DNA of 64,000 nucleotides from an uncultured Clostridium sp. (GTDB taxonomy: Bacteria > Bacillota > Clostridia > TANB77 > CAG-508). A program made the position numbers and the translations under genes. The stretch covers positions 88,022 to 152,021 of the forward strand of contig USCB01000001.1 in the NCBI GenBank assembly GCA_900553125.1, in the 5' to 3' direction. The notes under the pieces were generated by a model. The model searched no databases. It was not told the origin of the DNA and was given only the letters and a program-made list of their open reading frames with translations. Below are positions 17,745 to 27,463 of the stretch, piece by piece. Each line of letters opens with the position of its first letter. The stretch's first letter is position 1.

Positions 17745-18926
17745 ATGTACATAAGGTTATTAGTAAGGTTGCTAATGGGGTATGTTAGAATAGAAGTAGA
17801 AGGATATTATATAGAAAGATTTATAAATATTTGTACAAATAGGAAAATATTAATATGGAATTTAAAAAGAGAAAAAGGTGTTAAATTATATTTAAATATA
17901 GGAATAAATGATTTTAAAAATATATCAGATATCTTAAAAAAGACTAATTGTAAAGTAAGAATTTTAAAAAAGAGAGGAATCCCATTTTTACTAAATAGAT
18001 ATAAAAAAAGAAAAATATTTGTAATCCTTTTAGTAATTATGATGTTTACTATATATGCAAGTTCAAGATATATATGGAATATTGATATTAAAGTCAAAAA
18101 TAATTTACAAATAGATAATTTGGAAGAAGACTTGGAAAGCTTGGGAGTAAAAAAAGGAATAAAAAAAGATGAGATTGATACAAATAAAATTATAAATGAA
18201 TTAAGACTAAAAAGGGATGATATAGCGTGGATTGGAATTGATATAGAAGGAACAAGCATAAAAATAAATATTGTAAAAGCAGATAAATCACCAGATATAG
18301 TAAAAAATACAGATTACTGTAATATAATTGCATCAAAATCAGGAGTTATACAAAAAATAGTAGCACAAAATGGTACAGCAGTAGTAAAAATAGGTGATGA
18401 GGTACAAAAAGGAGATATATTAATTGCAGGATATATGGAGGGAAAATATACAGATACAAGGTATGTGCATAGTTTAGGAGAAGTAAAAGCAATTGTAACA
18501 TATGAAGAAACAAAAGAAATAAGATTTAATCAAGATATTTATAATTATACGGGAAATGAAGAAAAGAAGTATGAGATTTCAATAAATAATTGGAAAATTA
18601 AATTACATAGGAAAAATTCAAAATTTGAATTATATGAAACTAAAATAGAAAATAAAGATGTAAGATTATTCGGAAAATATTATTTACCATTAGAAATTAT
18701 TCAAATAACAAATAGAGAGCAAATAAAAGAAAGTAAAGTATATTCACGTGAGGAGGCAATTGATTTAGGAAAAGATATAGTAAGCTCTGAATTAGAACAA
18801 AAAATAGAAAACAAGGAAGATATTGTTGATAAAAAAATGGATATAGAAGAATACGAAAATAGTGTTGTAGTTACAGTTAAATATGGAGTTTTAGAAAACA
18901 TAGAGGAAAATCAGAAAATAGAATAA
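17745..18926 (+). CDS. yqfD: Sporulation protein YqfD
   Basis: The 393-residue protein has a cytoplasmic N-terminal region of about 90 residues (GYVRIEVEGYYIERFIN), a membrane segment (about 86-106) and a large outer domain (INELRLKRDDIAWIGIDIEG, KGDILIAGYMEG). This is the YqfD family layout, and it sits directly after yqfC. GGGAGG precedes the ATG. A terminator separates it from the next gene. The exact role in spore formation is not known from sequence. Confidence 0.92.
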   Translation: MYIRLLVRLLMGYVRIEVEGYYIERFINICTNRKILIWNLKREKGVKLYLNIGINDFKNISDILKKTNCKVRILKKRGIPFLLNRYKKRKIFVILLVIMMFTIYASSRYIWNIDIKVKNNLQIDNLEEDLESLGVKKGIKKDEIDTNKIINELRLKRDDIAWIGIDIEGTSIKINIVKADKSPDIVKNTDYCNIIASKSGVIQKIVAQNGTAVVKIGDEVQKGDILIAGYMEGKYTDTRYVHSLGEVKAIVTYEETKEIRFNQDIYNYTGNEEKKYEISINNWKIKLHRKNSKFELYETKIENKDVRLFGKYYLPLEIIQITNREQIKESKVYSREEAIDLGKDIVSSELEQKIENKEDIVDKKMDIEEYENSVVVTVKYGVLENIEENQKIE

Positions 18927-18935
18927 AAAAGTATT

Positions 18936-18964
18936 AAAAATATCAATTTAATATTGATATTTTT
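18936..18964 (+). terminator. Terminator after yqfD
   Basis: AAAAATATCAAT (18936-18947) pairs with ATTGATATTTTT (18953-18964) across a 5-base loop. Confidence 0.8.
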
Positions 18965-19055
18965 AAGTTTTTGTTATAGAATAAATTCAGCAACATCTAA
19001 ATGGGAAAATTTGGATAAAGAACAACAGAAAAAACAGGTAGAAAGGAAGAGGCAC

Positions 19056-20273
19056 ATGGAAGAAACAAGTTTAAAAATAACAGGAGCGAATAAATCGTTT
19101 CTAAATAAAATTACAAACACAATTTCAAAAATATTAATACCAACAAAACTAGGTATTAATGGAATGTTAATTACAGTAAAAAGAAATTCCATGATAAAAG
19201 CATTTGAACATTATAAATTAGAAGAAAATGATAAAGAAAACTACGAAAAAAAATATGATGAAGCATATGAAACTTATTTAGAAGCACTTGATAAATATGT
19301 AATGGACTCAGTATACAAAAAAGTAAAAAACAATACAGCAACCGAATTTGAAAAAAATGCATTATCAAAATATTATGGAGTAATATCACTAAAAGAAAAC
19401 GAATATGTAGAATACAAATTCAGAAAACAAAAATTCCTAATAGAATTGGATAATGAGCATGTAAGAGAATCTGGAAAAGAAAAAATACAGGAAAAATATA
19501 GTAAATTTTATATACAAAAAATGGATTGGTTATATAAAGGAATACTAAAAAATTACTCAATAAAACTTGCAGATTCAACGCAAAATTATGATTCATCAAA
19601 AGAATGGATATACTTAAAAATTTTTAGTACACTAAGAGAATACATAGAAAATATATTATCATTAAAAATAGAAGAAGATAAAAAAGAAGAAAACAGAAAA
19701 CTAATAGAAATTCAAAAAGATTATGAGAATTATGAAACATTTGAAGTTGGAAAGCTTGACCAAAGAGATAATATAGAAAAAAATATGTTATTATTAGGAA
19801 TAAGCAGAAAATTATTTACACATAGTCTACCATTAACAGTTGCAGAACAATGTTATATGAAACTACTAAAAGATGCAAGATGTTTAGTTCAAGACACAAA
19901 AGTTGCAGTAAAAAGAGAAAAAGCATTCAATATGTTAATGAGTTTGATTGAAGACTATAATATAAAATTACTATCTACAAAAGTATATTGGGAAAATATG
20001 TCTAAAAGAGATGAATTTAAGAAATTCTGGGGAAAATATCAATCAATAAGCAAATTAAAAGATGTTGATTTTATTGAATATGTAAAACAAAAAGAAGTTC
20101 TATTTATAAAAGATGACATGAAAAAAATCGAAGAAGAAAAATGTGATTATACTAAACTAGTAAAATATTATAAACGAAAATTAGTTGATTATGGAGCAAT
20201 GAAAGAAATACAAGGTTGTAAATCAAAAGGACAATACAAAAAAGTGAAACTTGCTGAGGAGGTAGGAGCATAA
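19056..20273 (+). CDS. Hypothetical 405-residue Lys/Glu-rich protein
   Basis: A soluble, strongly helical protein, rich in Lys, Glu and Tyr, with no membrane segment and no motif I recognise. ATG 19056 follows GGAAGAGG; the open frame reaches back into the yqfD terminator, so earlier starts are unlikely. It abuts ybeY (stop TAA then GTG), which implies cotranslation. In many Firmicutes this slot holds phoH and the HD-type yqfF; neither is here. Function unknown. Confidence 0.65.
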   Translation: MEETSLKITGANKSFLNKITNTISKILIPTKLGINGMLITVKRNSMIKAFEHYKLEENDKENYEKKYDEAYETYLEALDKYVMDSVYKKVKNNTATEFEKNALSKYYGVISLKENEYVEYKFRKQKFLIELDNEHVRESGKEKIQEKYSKFYIQKMDWLYKGILKNYSIKLADSTQNYDSSKEWIYLKIFSTLREYIENILSLKIEEDKKEENRKLIEIQKDYENYETFEVGKLDQRDNIEKNMLLLGISRKLFTHSLPLTVAEQCYMKLLKDARCLVQDTKVAVKREKAFNMLMSLIEDYNIKLLSTKVYWENMSKRDEFKKFWGKYQSISKLKDVDFIEYVKQKEVLFIKDDMKKIEEEKCDYTKLVKYYKRKLVDYGAMKEIQGCKSKGQYKKVKLAEEVGA

Positions 20274-20744
20274 GTGTATAAAATAGAATTTTTGGATATA
20301 GAAGAAAATACTGAATATGAAGAAACTATTTCAAAAGTATTAAAAGAATGTTTTAAGGTAGAAAATCTGCCAGAAGATAAGCTTTTAGTAAGCATAACAC
20401 TTACAAATCCAGAAAATATAAGAAAACTAAATCAAGAATACAGAAATATTGATAAATCAACAGATGTATTATCTTTTCCAATGTTTGAAAAAGAAGAAAT
20501 TGATGACATGGTAAAAAATGCTGTTTGGGATTATAATGACATTTTAGGAGATATGGTAATATCTATTGAACAGGTAGAAAAACAGGCTAAAGAGTACGGA
20601 CATAGTTTTGAGCGAGAACTTAGTTATATGGTTGTACATAGTTTTTATCATTTGATGGGATATGACCATATTAAGGAAGAAGATAAAATTGTTATGAGAC
20701 CTAAAGAAGAGTTTGTTTTGGAGAGATTGGGAATAACAAGATAA
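20274..20744 (+). CDS. ybeY: Endoribonuclease YbeY (16S rRNA maturation)
   Basis: The 156-residue protein carries the family's zinc motif with three His in VVHSFYHLMGYDH. It also has the upstream signature STDVLSFPMFEKEE and GDMVISIEQVEKQA. It acts in rRNA processing and ribosome quality control. The GTG start follows the previous stop with no gap and has GAGGAGG upstream. A strong terminator follows. Confidence 0.95.
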   Translation: MYKIEFLDIEENTEYEETISKVLKECFKVENLPEDKLLVSITLTNPENIRKLNQEYRNIDKSTDVLSFPMFEKEEIDDMVKNAVWDYNDILGDMVISIEQVEKQAKEYGHSFERELSYMVVHSFYHLMGYDHIKEEDKIVMRPKEEFVLERLGITR

Positions 20745-20788
20745 AAAAATAATAGGAGAAAATTTTTGAGTTTCTCCTATTATTTTTT
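20744..20788. terminator. Strong terminator after ybeY
   Basis: An 18-bp stem (20744-20761 with 20771-20788) has A and T flanks suitable for both strands. It also lies downstream of the convergent metalloprotease gene. Confidence 0.85.
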
Positions 20789-20829
20789 ATGTTAGAAAAA
20801 GTGTGATTGAATATGACTTTTTCTAACAT
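20789..20829. repeat. 14-bp inverted repeat hairpin between convergent genes
   Basis: ATGTTAGAAAAAGT (20789-20802) and its exact complement (20816-20829) form a perfect stem next to the ybeY terminator. No T tract follows on either side, so it is not a standard terminator. Confidence 0.5.
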
Positions 20830-20844
20830 AAAAATGTTGTATTT

Positions 20845-21915
20845 CTATTTTTCATCTAAATGTTTAAAATTCATCCAATACTTAATTTTATTTAGAAATT
20901 TTAAAATAAAATTATTTGTATTATCAAGAGCGGTTTCAATACCGCCATTTTCCAAGATATTAGATTTATGTTCTAATTTATTCATCATTTCGATAAAATA
21001 ATTCTCATAAAAAGTATATCCTGAGATTTTACCAACATATTTATCGAATTTACTAATACGTTTTCTAAAGCTATCTAGTTCTTCTAAATTGCTAATATTT
21101 TTATATTCTTTATCAAAAAATTCCTTAACAATGAGATTTTGACAATTAATATAAGAATTTTTTATTTTTTCTCTATATTTTAAAACTTTATCTTGAAATT
21201 TATTTTCTTTATTACTTTCAAAAATTTTATTATTCAAAATAATGATATCTTCTTCAAATTTCAATATGTCATCAAAAGTTTTTTGAATTTTACAAAAAGT
21301 CTTTTTGGAAGTATGATTAATAATTTCATTCTTAAAATCATCAGTTGAAAAATAAGTACTTTTAAATAATAAATCTTCACCAACAAGAAAGATAAGTTCA
21401 TTAAGCAAAGCACATTCAACAGGGTAATAAGAAGGACTAGGTGTATAAATATTTATATCATAATATTTCTCGAAATCTGGTTCAATTCCTATTATTTTAG
21501 CAGCAATATATTGAACTGCTGCCTCATTTAAGCCTGTACCGATGGGTTTTGAATTATTATATGTTGATAATCCCATTTTAATAATGTTATCATTTTCATC
21601 TTTAACTTCTTGTAAAAAATGTAAACATTCATGAATAGCAAATTCTTCTAGATCTTCATTTGCAATATGAGAATTGAAATATATAGAAGAATTTTTATAG
21701 CAGTAATTTGCTTCTGCCATTCCTTCTGGCATATTTGCTTTGTACATATTTAAACTAAAAAGTTTAGAAAATATATCATCAGCATTTAAGCCAAAATTTG
21801 GAAAGGTTTCTACTATTTTTTTTGAGATACTTTTAGTGATTTTTAAAATGATGTCTGTATCTATTTTCTCTGTAACAATTATTCCATCTTTTACTAAATC
21901 TTTTTCTATGTTCAT
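20845..21915 (-). CDS. Predicted HEXXH zinc metalloprotease, unknown family
   Basis: The 356-residue protein has HECLH at 95-99 in EFAIHECLHFLQE and Glu131 in GTGLNEAAVQYIAAK. The spacing suits a gluzincin-like active site with Glu as third zinc ligand. The C-terminal half is helical and charged. There is no signal peptide or clear membrane segment, so it is likely cytoplasmic. The substrate is unknown. AAAGGA precedes the start, close to the asd stop. Confidence 0.65.
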   Translation of the reverse strand: MNIEKDLVKDGIIVTEKIDTDIILKITKSISKKIVETFPNFGLNADDIFSKLFSLNMYKANMPEGMAEANYCYKNSSIYFNSHIANEDLEEFAIHECLHFLQEVKDENDNIIKMGLSTYNNSKPIGTGLNEAAVQYIAAKIIGIEPDFEKYYDINIYTPSPSYYPVECALLNELIFLVGEDLLFKSTYFSTDDFKNEIINHTSKKTFCKIQKTFDDILKFEEDIIILNNKIFESNKENKFQDKVLKYREKIKNSYINCQNLIVKEFFDKEYKNISNLEELDSFRKRISKFDKYVGKISGYTFYENYFIEMMNKLEHKSNILENGGIETALDNTNNFILKFLNKIKYWMNFKHLDEK

Positions 21916-21940
21916 AAGAAAAGTCCTTTCATTTGTAATC

Positions 21941-22939
21941 TTATATATTTTTTTCTATAATTTTTTCCATTATTTGAATTGCGTTTGCCGCAGCACCTTT
22001 TCTGATATTATCAGCTACACACCATAAATTTAATGTATTTGGCTGACTAAAGTCTCGTCTAATTCTTCCAACATAAACATCATCTGTTCCATTTGCGACA
22101 GTTGCAAGTGGATAAATATTGTTTTGTGGATTATCATAAAGGACAACACCAGGTGCATTTTTTAAGATATTTTTTACCTCATCTAAATCAAAATCGTTTT
22201 CAAATTCTATATTAATAGACTCTCCATGGCAATTTTCAACTGGTACTCTAACGGTTGTTGCTGTTATTCTAATGTCTTGTTTTCCTAAAATTTTTCTTGT
22301 TTCATTAATCATTTTGTGTTCTTCTTTGGTATAACCATCTTCCATAAATACATCAATATGTGGCAGACAATTATTGTATATTGGGTGTGGGAATTTTTTT
22401 AGATTTTCTGAGTCATTCTTATTAAGCAAATCTTCTAATCCATTTTTTCCAGCACCTGAAACTGCTTGATATGTTGAATATACAATTCTTTTTATTTTAT
22501 ATTTATTATCAAGAGGTTTTAAGGCAACTACTGCTTGAATTGTAGAGCAATTTGGGTTTGCGATAATTCCGTGATTTAATTTTATATCTTCAGGATTTAC
22601 CTCAGGGACAACCAATGGAACATTGTTATCCATTCTAAATGCACTACTATTATCAATTACAATACATCCCTTACTTGCAGCAATTGGTGAGAATTTTTTT
22701 GAGGTATCTCCACCTGCTGAGAATATTGCAAAGTCAAAGCCTTCATCAAATGAGTTTTCTGTTAGTTCTTGGGCTATGTATTCTTTTCCTAAGAATTTTA
22801 TTTTTGTACCTGCTGATTTTTTTGAGCAAAATAGTTTGTATTCAAAATTTGGCAAGTTTTTTTCTTCTAGTATTTTTAAGGCCGTTCTTCCAACTAAGCC
22901 TGTTGCACCTACTATGGCTAGTTTATAGGTTTTATTCAT
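21941..22939 (-). CDS. asd: Aspartate-semialdehyde dehydrogenase
   Basis: The 332-residue enzyme makes aspartate semialdehyde for lysine/DAP, threonine and methionine, and so feeds DapA. It has GATGLVGRTALKILEE at the N-terminal NADP site and the catalytic Cys in NPNCSTIQAVVAL. GAGKNGLEDL and HIDVFMEDGYTKEE are also typical. GGAGAAA precedes the ATG. Confidence 0.96.
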   Translation of the reverse strand: MNKTYKLAIVGATGLVGRTALKILEEKNLPNFEYKLFCSKKSAGTKIKFLGKEYIAQELTENSFDEGFDFAIFSAGGDTSKKFSPIAASKGCIVIDNSSAFRMDNNVPLVVPEVNPEDIKLNHGIIANPNCSTIQAVVALKPLDNKYKIKRIVYSTYQAVSGAGKNGLEDLLNKNDSENLKKFPHPIYNNCLPHIDVFMEDGYTKEEHKMINETRKILGKQDIRITATTVRVPVENCHGESINIEFENDFDLDEVKNILKNAPGVVLYDNPQNNIYPLATVANGTDDVYVGRIRRDFSQPNTLNLWCVADNIRKGAAANAIQIMEKIIEKNI

Positions 22940-23063
22940 ATTTTTTCTCCTTTCGATTAAAGAGATTTTTCTTTAGATATTATATGTTAAAAGTGTGGAT
23001 TTTGTCAATGAAGATATAAAGGTTTTAAAAAATATTTGAGATAAAGTGAAAGTGACATAACAT

Positions 23064-23092
23064 TTGCTTTTTTATGTATTTTGTGCTATAAT
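23064..23092 (+). promoter_or_regulatory. Promoter for obg
   Basis: TTGCTT (23064-23069), a 17-base spacer and TATAAT (23087-23092) preceded by TG (extended -10). Confidence 0.7.
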
Positions 23093-23134
23093 TTGGAACA
23101 TATTAAAAGAGATAATATTAAAAGGAGAAAAATA

Positions 23135-24406
23135 ATGTTTACAGATTACACAAAAATAATAATAAAAGCTGGAAACGGAGGAAATGGAGCAATATCATTT
23201 AGAAGAGAAAAATATGTAGCTGCAGGAGGGCCAGACGGAGGAGATGGAGGAAAAGGCGGAGACGTATATTTCAAAGTTGACAAAGATAAAAATACATTAA
23301 TAGATTTTAGATACAACAAAAAATTTAAAGCTACAAATGGGGAAAACGGAAGCGGAGCTAGATGTACAGGAAAATCTGGAAATGATATTTATATTGGAGT
23401 TCCAATAGGTACAATAATAAAAGACGTAGGAACAGGAAAAATAATAGCAGACTTATCAAATCCTGACCAAGTAGAATGTGTATTAAAAGGTGGAAGAGGT
23501 GGAAGAGGAAATCAACACTTTGCAACACCAACAAGACAAGTTCCAAGATTTTCAGAAGATGGAGAACCTGGTAAAGAAAAAGAGGTAATATTAGAGCTAA
23601 AATTATTAGCTGATGTAGGTTTACTTGGTTTCCCAAATGTAGGAAAATCAACATTTTTAAGTACAGTAACAGATGCAAGACCTAAAATTGCAAACTATCA
23701 ATTTACAACATTAGAGCCTAATCTAGGAGTGGTAAAAGCAAAAGACGGGTCAAGCTTTGTAATAGCAGATATTCCCGGAATAATAGAAGGAGCGAGCCAA
23801 GGAGTTGGCTTAGGTTTACAATTCTTGCGTCATATAGAAAGGACAAGACTACTTTTACATGTAATAGATATTTCAGGAATGGAAGGAAGAAATCCAAAAG
23901 ATGATTTCAGAATTATAAATGAAGAATTGAAACAATATAGTGAAAAATTAGCATCAAGAAAGCAAATCATAGTTGCAAGTAAAGCAGATGTTGCAAATGA
24001 TGAGCTGTATCAAGAGTTAAAGGAATTAGCAAAAGAAAATAATATGGATATATTTAAAATATCAAGCAGTACAGGGGAGGGAGTTAAGGAACTTTTAGAT
24101 TATGTATCAAAAACATTAAAAACTTTACCAAAAGAAGAATTATATGAAACCGAAGAAAAAATGGTATATACATTAGATGATAAAAAAGATGAATTTATAG
24201 TTACAAGAAATAATAATGAATTTGAAGTTAGAGGCGAAGCAGTTGAAAGATTAATCAGAAGGATAAATATAGATGACAATGAATCAATGTATTATCTACA
24301 CAAAAACCTAGTAAACCTTGGAGTAGAAGCAGAGCTTAAAAAGCAAGGAATTAAAGAAGGCGATATTGTTAAAATTTCAAATTACGAGCTTGAATGGTAT
24401 GAATAG
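23135..24406 (+). CDS. obg: GTPase Obg/CgtA
   Basis: A 423-residue Obg with the Gly-rich N-terminal fold (GGPDGGDGGKGGDVYF, GGRGGRGNQHF), a G domain (GFPNVGKSTF, DIPGIIEGAS, SKAD) and a C-terminal OCT domain (FEVRGEAVERLIRR...ELEWYE). It acts in ribosome assembly and growth and stress control. ATG 23135 follows AGGAG; the upstream in-frame ATG overlaps the promoter. The CYTH gene follows after 13 bases. Confidence 0.97.
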   Translation: MFTDYTKIIIKAGNGGNGAISFRREKYVAAGGPDGGDGGKGGDVYFKVDKDKNTLIDFRYNKKFKATNGENGSGARCTGKSGNDIYIGVPIGTIIKDVGTGKIIADLSNPDQVECVLKGGRGGRGNQHFATPTRQVPRFSEDGEPGKEKEVILELKLLADVGLLGFPNVGKSTFLSTVTDARPKIANYQFTTLEPNLGVVKAKDGSSFVIADIPGIIEGASQGVGLGLQFLRHIERTRLLLHVIDISGMEGRNPKDDFRIINEELKQYSEKLASRKQIIVASKADVANDELYQELKELAKENNMDIFKISSSTGEGVKELLDYVSKTLKTLPKEELYETEEKMVYTLDDKKDEFIVTRNNNEFEVRGEAVERLIRRINIDDNESMYYLHKNLVNLGVEAELKKQGIKEGDIVKISNYELEWYE

Positions 24407-24419
24407 AAGGAGCAGAAAA

Positions 24420-24998
24420 ATGTTACCAATGGAAATAGAAAGAAAATTTACTATAAATTATTTGCCAGATAATATAAAAAGTATAACAAAAATAACACAA
24501 AAACATATTTTTAAAGATATGGTGTGTTCAATTAGGGTTAGAAGAAGTATAAATATGTATACAGGAGAAAAAATATTTACACATACAATAAAGGCAAGGA
24601 CGGAAAATTTAGAAAAATATTCAATATGTGAATTAGAAAAAAATATAACGGAAGAAGAATATAATAAATCAAGACCTTTTAGGGGAAGTAGGACAATTCA
24701 AAAATATAGATGTGTTGTTCCAATTCAAGATGGTTTAAAGGTTGAAATTGATGTATTTGAAGGATGGCTTAAAGGTTTAATTATTGCAGAAGTTGAGTTT
24801 AAAAGCTCTAAACAAGCTGAAGAGTTTAAAATGCCAAATTGGTTTGGTGGACCTCTGGAAAACAGAGCTTTTTCAAATAGAGCTTTATCTACTAAAAGCA
24901 GACACGAAGTTGTTGGTATGATAGGTAGAGAACAATTTAATGTTAATAAGAGAATTTTAAATTATTTGCAGAAAAGAGTTTTGAAAAATAGAATATAG
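24420..24998 (+). CDS. CYTH-domain (triphosphate tunnel) protein
   Basis: The 192-residue protein begins MLPMEIERKF, the ExExK signature of CYTH enzymes. Downstream are SIRVRRS, HTIKARTENLEKYSICELEK, QKYRCVVPI and GLIIAEVEF, which supply the tunnel's basic and acidic residues. The family hydrolyses inorganic or organic triphosphates, or acts as a class IV adenylate cyclase; the substrate is not decided here. AAGGAG precedes the ATG. It is cotranscribed with obg. Confidence 0.85.
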   Translation: MLPMEIERKFTINYLPDNIKSITKITQKHIFKDMVCSIRVRRSINMYTGEKIFTHTIKARTENLEKYSICELEKNITEEEYNKSRPFRGSRTIQKYRCVVPIQDGLKVEIDVFEGWLKGLIIAEVEFKSSKQAEEFKMPNWFGGPLENRAFSNRALSTKSRHEVVGMIGREQFNVNKRILNYLQKRVLKNRI

Positions 24999-24999
24999 T

Positions 25000-25039
25000 A
25001 AAAAGAGACACGTAAATTTTAGTTTATGTGTCTTTTTTT
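25000..25039. terminator. Bidirectional terminator between the CYTH gene and recQ
   Basis: A stem of about 16 bp (25000-25016 with 25023-25039, some G-U pairs) has A and T flanks and serves the convergent genes on both strands. Confidence 0.8.
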
Positions 25040-25055
25040 ACTATATAGTTTAAAG

Positions 25056-27212
25056 TTATTCTTTTGATTTAGAGATTGCTATATAATATCTAATATCAAA
25101 ATAACTAACATCTTCAGGCAAAGCCTCTTTAATAGGTTTAAGTTTTTCGATACCGATATCATTAATAGCTTTTTCTATTTCAGTTTTAAATTCTGTATGA
25201 ACATATTTAGTAAGATCCAAATCCATACCTTTTTCCAAACAATCAATTAAATGATTTTCAATACTAATTCTAGTAAGTCCTCTTTCACTTGCAATATCCT
25301 CGATAGACATTCCGTTTGTATACATTTCATAAGTTATAAGCCTTGTATCTTGTTTTTGAGTTTTAGTTTTTTGTGGTTTAGCTAAATTATAAACTTTTAT
25401 ATTGTTTTTTGAAACATAATCTGAAATAGTTTCTATAAATCTATTCCCATATTTAACAAGTTTATTTAATCCAACTCCCTCAATTTTAAGCATACTTTCC
25501 GCATCTGTTGGATAGAATGTGGACATCTGTTTCAAACTTACATCAGAAAATACAATAAATGGGGCAATAAAATTTTCATTTGCAATTTTCTTTCTTAAAT
25601 CAGACAAAATCACAAATAAGTTTTCATCAAATTTTGTTTGGATTGTATTAGTTTGAGCTTTATTAGATGCAGACCTACTTTCAGCTTTATTCAATTTAAG
25701 TTTAGTATAAACCTTAGCGCCATTAAATAAAACATCATTAGATAATGGAGTAAGCATTAAAACAGGATATTTATCACCAACACTTTTAATATATCCTTCA
25801 GTTATCAAGTAGGAAATCAAATCTCGTAAACTATCTTTTGGATAATCTTTCATAATTCCATAAGTAGACAAATTATCAAACCCAAAACTTAAAATTCTAG
25901 CCCCTTTAGAACCTCTCAAAACATCAACAACCATACTACTGCCAAAACGTTCATTCATTCTTTTAATACAAGAAAGAATTTTTTGAGTGTCTGCCGTAAT
26001 ATCTGTAAGCTCACTATCATCTAAGCAATTACTACAATTTCCACAATTATCAAAATCAGTTGTTTCACCAAAATATTCCAAAATATATTTTCGTAAACAT
26101 TTATCAGTATTACAATAATCAACCATATCATTTAATTTTTCATATTCCTGATAATGTGAAGTTCCAGATGGAATTGATTCAATCAAAACTTTATTTGTGA
26201 CAATATCACTTCTGCTAAATAACAAAATGCAATCAGCTTTTTCGCCATCACGTCCACCACGACCTGCTTCTTGATAATAACTTTCTAAGTCTTTAGGCAT
26301 ATTGTAATGAATAACATATCTGATATTTGATTTATCAATTCCCATTCCAAAAGCATTTGTTGCAACCATTATTTTAGTTCTATCAAATGTAAAATCTTCT
26401 TGTGATAATCTTCTTTGTTTTTCAGTCATACCACCGTGATATTTTGAAACAGAAAGATCTAAATCGGATAATTTATCAAAAACAGTATCAACATTTTTTC
26501 TAGTTAAACAATAAATAATACCAGCCTCATTTTTGTGCTCATCTAAATAAGTTTCTATAAAATCGAATTTATCGAGCGGAGTTTCTACAGAAAATTTAAG
26601 ATTTTTTCTGTCAAAACCAGTTGTTAAACAATATGGATTTTCTAGATGAAGCAAATTTACTATATCATTTTTTACAAGTTCGGTTGCAGTTGCGGTAAAT
26701 GCAGAAACAATAGGACGTTTTTTTAGATTTAGAATCATATTTGCAATTTCACAATAACTTGGTCTAAAATCATGTCCCCATTGAGAGACACAGTGTGCTT
26801 CATCTATTGTAATCATTGAAATATTTATTTTATTTAGTAAATTCAAAAATGTGTCTGAATTTAACCTTTCCGGTGCAACATATATAATTTTGTAAACATT
26901 ATGAATTATATTTTCAATTGTTTGTTCATAATTATTATATGAAAGTGTACTATTTATAAATGTTGCAGGAATTCCTATTTCATTTAATGAATCAACTTGA
27001 TCTTTCATTAAAGAAATTAAAGGAGAAATTACAATAGTAATGCCATCTAAAATCATTGCAGGAACTTGGTAACAAACAGACTTACCAGCACCTGTTGGCA
27101 TAATTCCCAAAACATCTTCCTTACTTAAAATGTGATCGATTAATTCTTCTTGTCCTGGTCTAAAATTTTCATAACCAAAGTATTTTTTTAGTATATTTTG
27201 TGCTTCGTTCAA
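25056..27212 (-). CDS. recQ: ATP-dependent DNA helicase RecQ
   Basis: A 718-residue superfamily 2 helicase with Walker A GIMPTGAGKSVCYQ, DEAH box ITIDEAHCVSQWGHDFRPSY and helicase motif VI QEAGRGGRDG. A Cys4 zinc site lies in CLRKYILEYFG...CGNCSNC, then the RQC wing, an HRDC domain and a C-terminal HTH region (NGMSIEDIASERGL). It unwinds recombination and stalled-fork structures. GAGGTTGAA precedes the start. The gap upstream holds a palindromic repeat. Confidence 0.95.
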   Translation of the reverse strand: MNEAQNILKKYFGYENFRPGQEELIDHILSKEDVLGIMPTGAGKSVCYQVPAMILDGITIVISPLISLMKDQVDSLNEIGIPATFINSTLSYNNYEQTIENIIHNVYKIIYVAPERLNSDTFLNLLNKINISMITIDEAHCVSQWGHDFRPSYCEIANMILNLKKRPIVSAFTATATELVKNDIVNLLHLENPYCLTTGFDRKNLKFSVETPLDKFDFIETYLDEHKNEAGIIYCLTRKNVDTVFDKLSDLDLSVSKYHGGMTEKQRRLSQEDFTFDRTKIMVATNAFGMGIDKSNIRYVIHYNMPKDLESYYQEAGRGGRDGEKADCILLFSRSDIVTNKVLIESIPSGTSHYQEYEKLNDMVDYCNTDKCLRKYILEYFGETTDFDNCGNCSNCLDDSELTDITADTQKILSCIKRMNERFGSSMVVDVLRGSKGARILSFGFDNLSTYGIMKDYPKDSLRDLISYLITEGYIKSVGDKYPVLMLTPLSNDVLFNGAKVYTKLKLNKAESRSASNKAQTNTIQTKFDENLFVILSDLRKKIANENFIAPFIVFSDVSLKQMSTFYPTDAESMLKIEGVGLNKLVKYGNRFIETISDYVSKNNIKVYNLAKPQKTKTQKQDTRLITYEMYTNGMSIEDIASERGLTRISIENHLIDCLEKGMDLDLTKYVHTEFKTEIEKAINDIGIEKLKPIKEALPEDVSYFDIRYYIAISKSKE

Positions 27213-27305
27213 TATTTCAACCTCTTTTCGTTTATTTATAAAGGAATTATAGCATCTTTAAAATGAAAAAACAATCGAAATTTGTCGAATGAAACATTTT
27301 TTCTG

Positions 27306-27388
27306 ATTGGGGACGGTTCTTTTCGAGAAATGTTCTTTTGTGACCGGTTCTTTTGTGAACATTTTTAGTAAAAAGAACCGTCCCCAAT
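27306..27388. repeat. Palindromic intergenic repeat, composite copy
   Basis: The outer arms ATTGGGGACGGTTCTTTT (27306-27323) and the exact complement (27371-27388) enclose a second, diverged unit with GTGACCGGTTCTTTTGTGAAC-type sequence and its own 9-bp stem. It looks like one repeat inside another, between recQ and upp. Confidence 0.85.
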
Positions 27389-27398
27389 GCGAAAAAAG

Positions 27399-27426
27399 TT
27401 GAAATAAAAATATAATATGATATAAT
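27399..27426 (+). promoter_or_regulatory. Promoter for upp
   Basis: TTGAAA (27399-27404), a 16-base spacer and TATAAT (27421-27426). Confidence 0.65.
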
Positions 27427-27463
27427 CTAAGCATAAAATATATTTCGAAAGGAAGTAAAAAGA

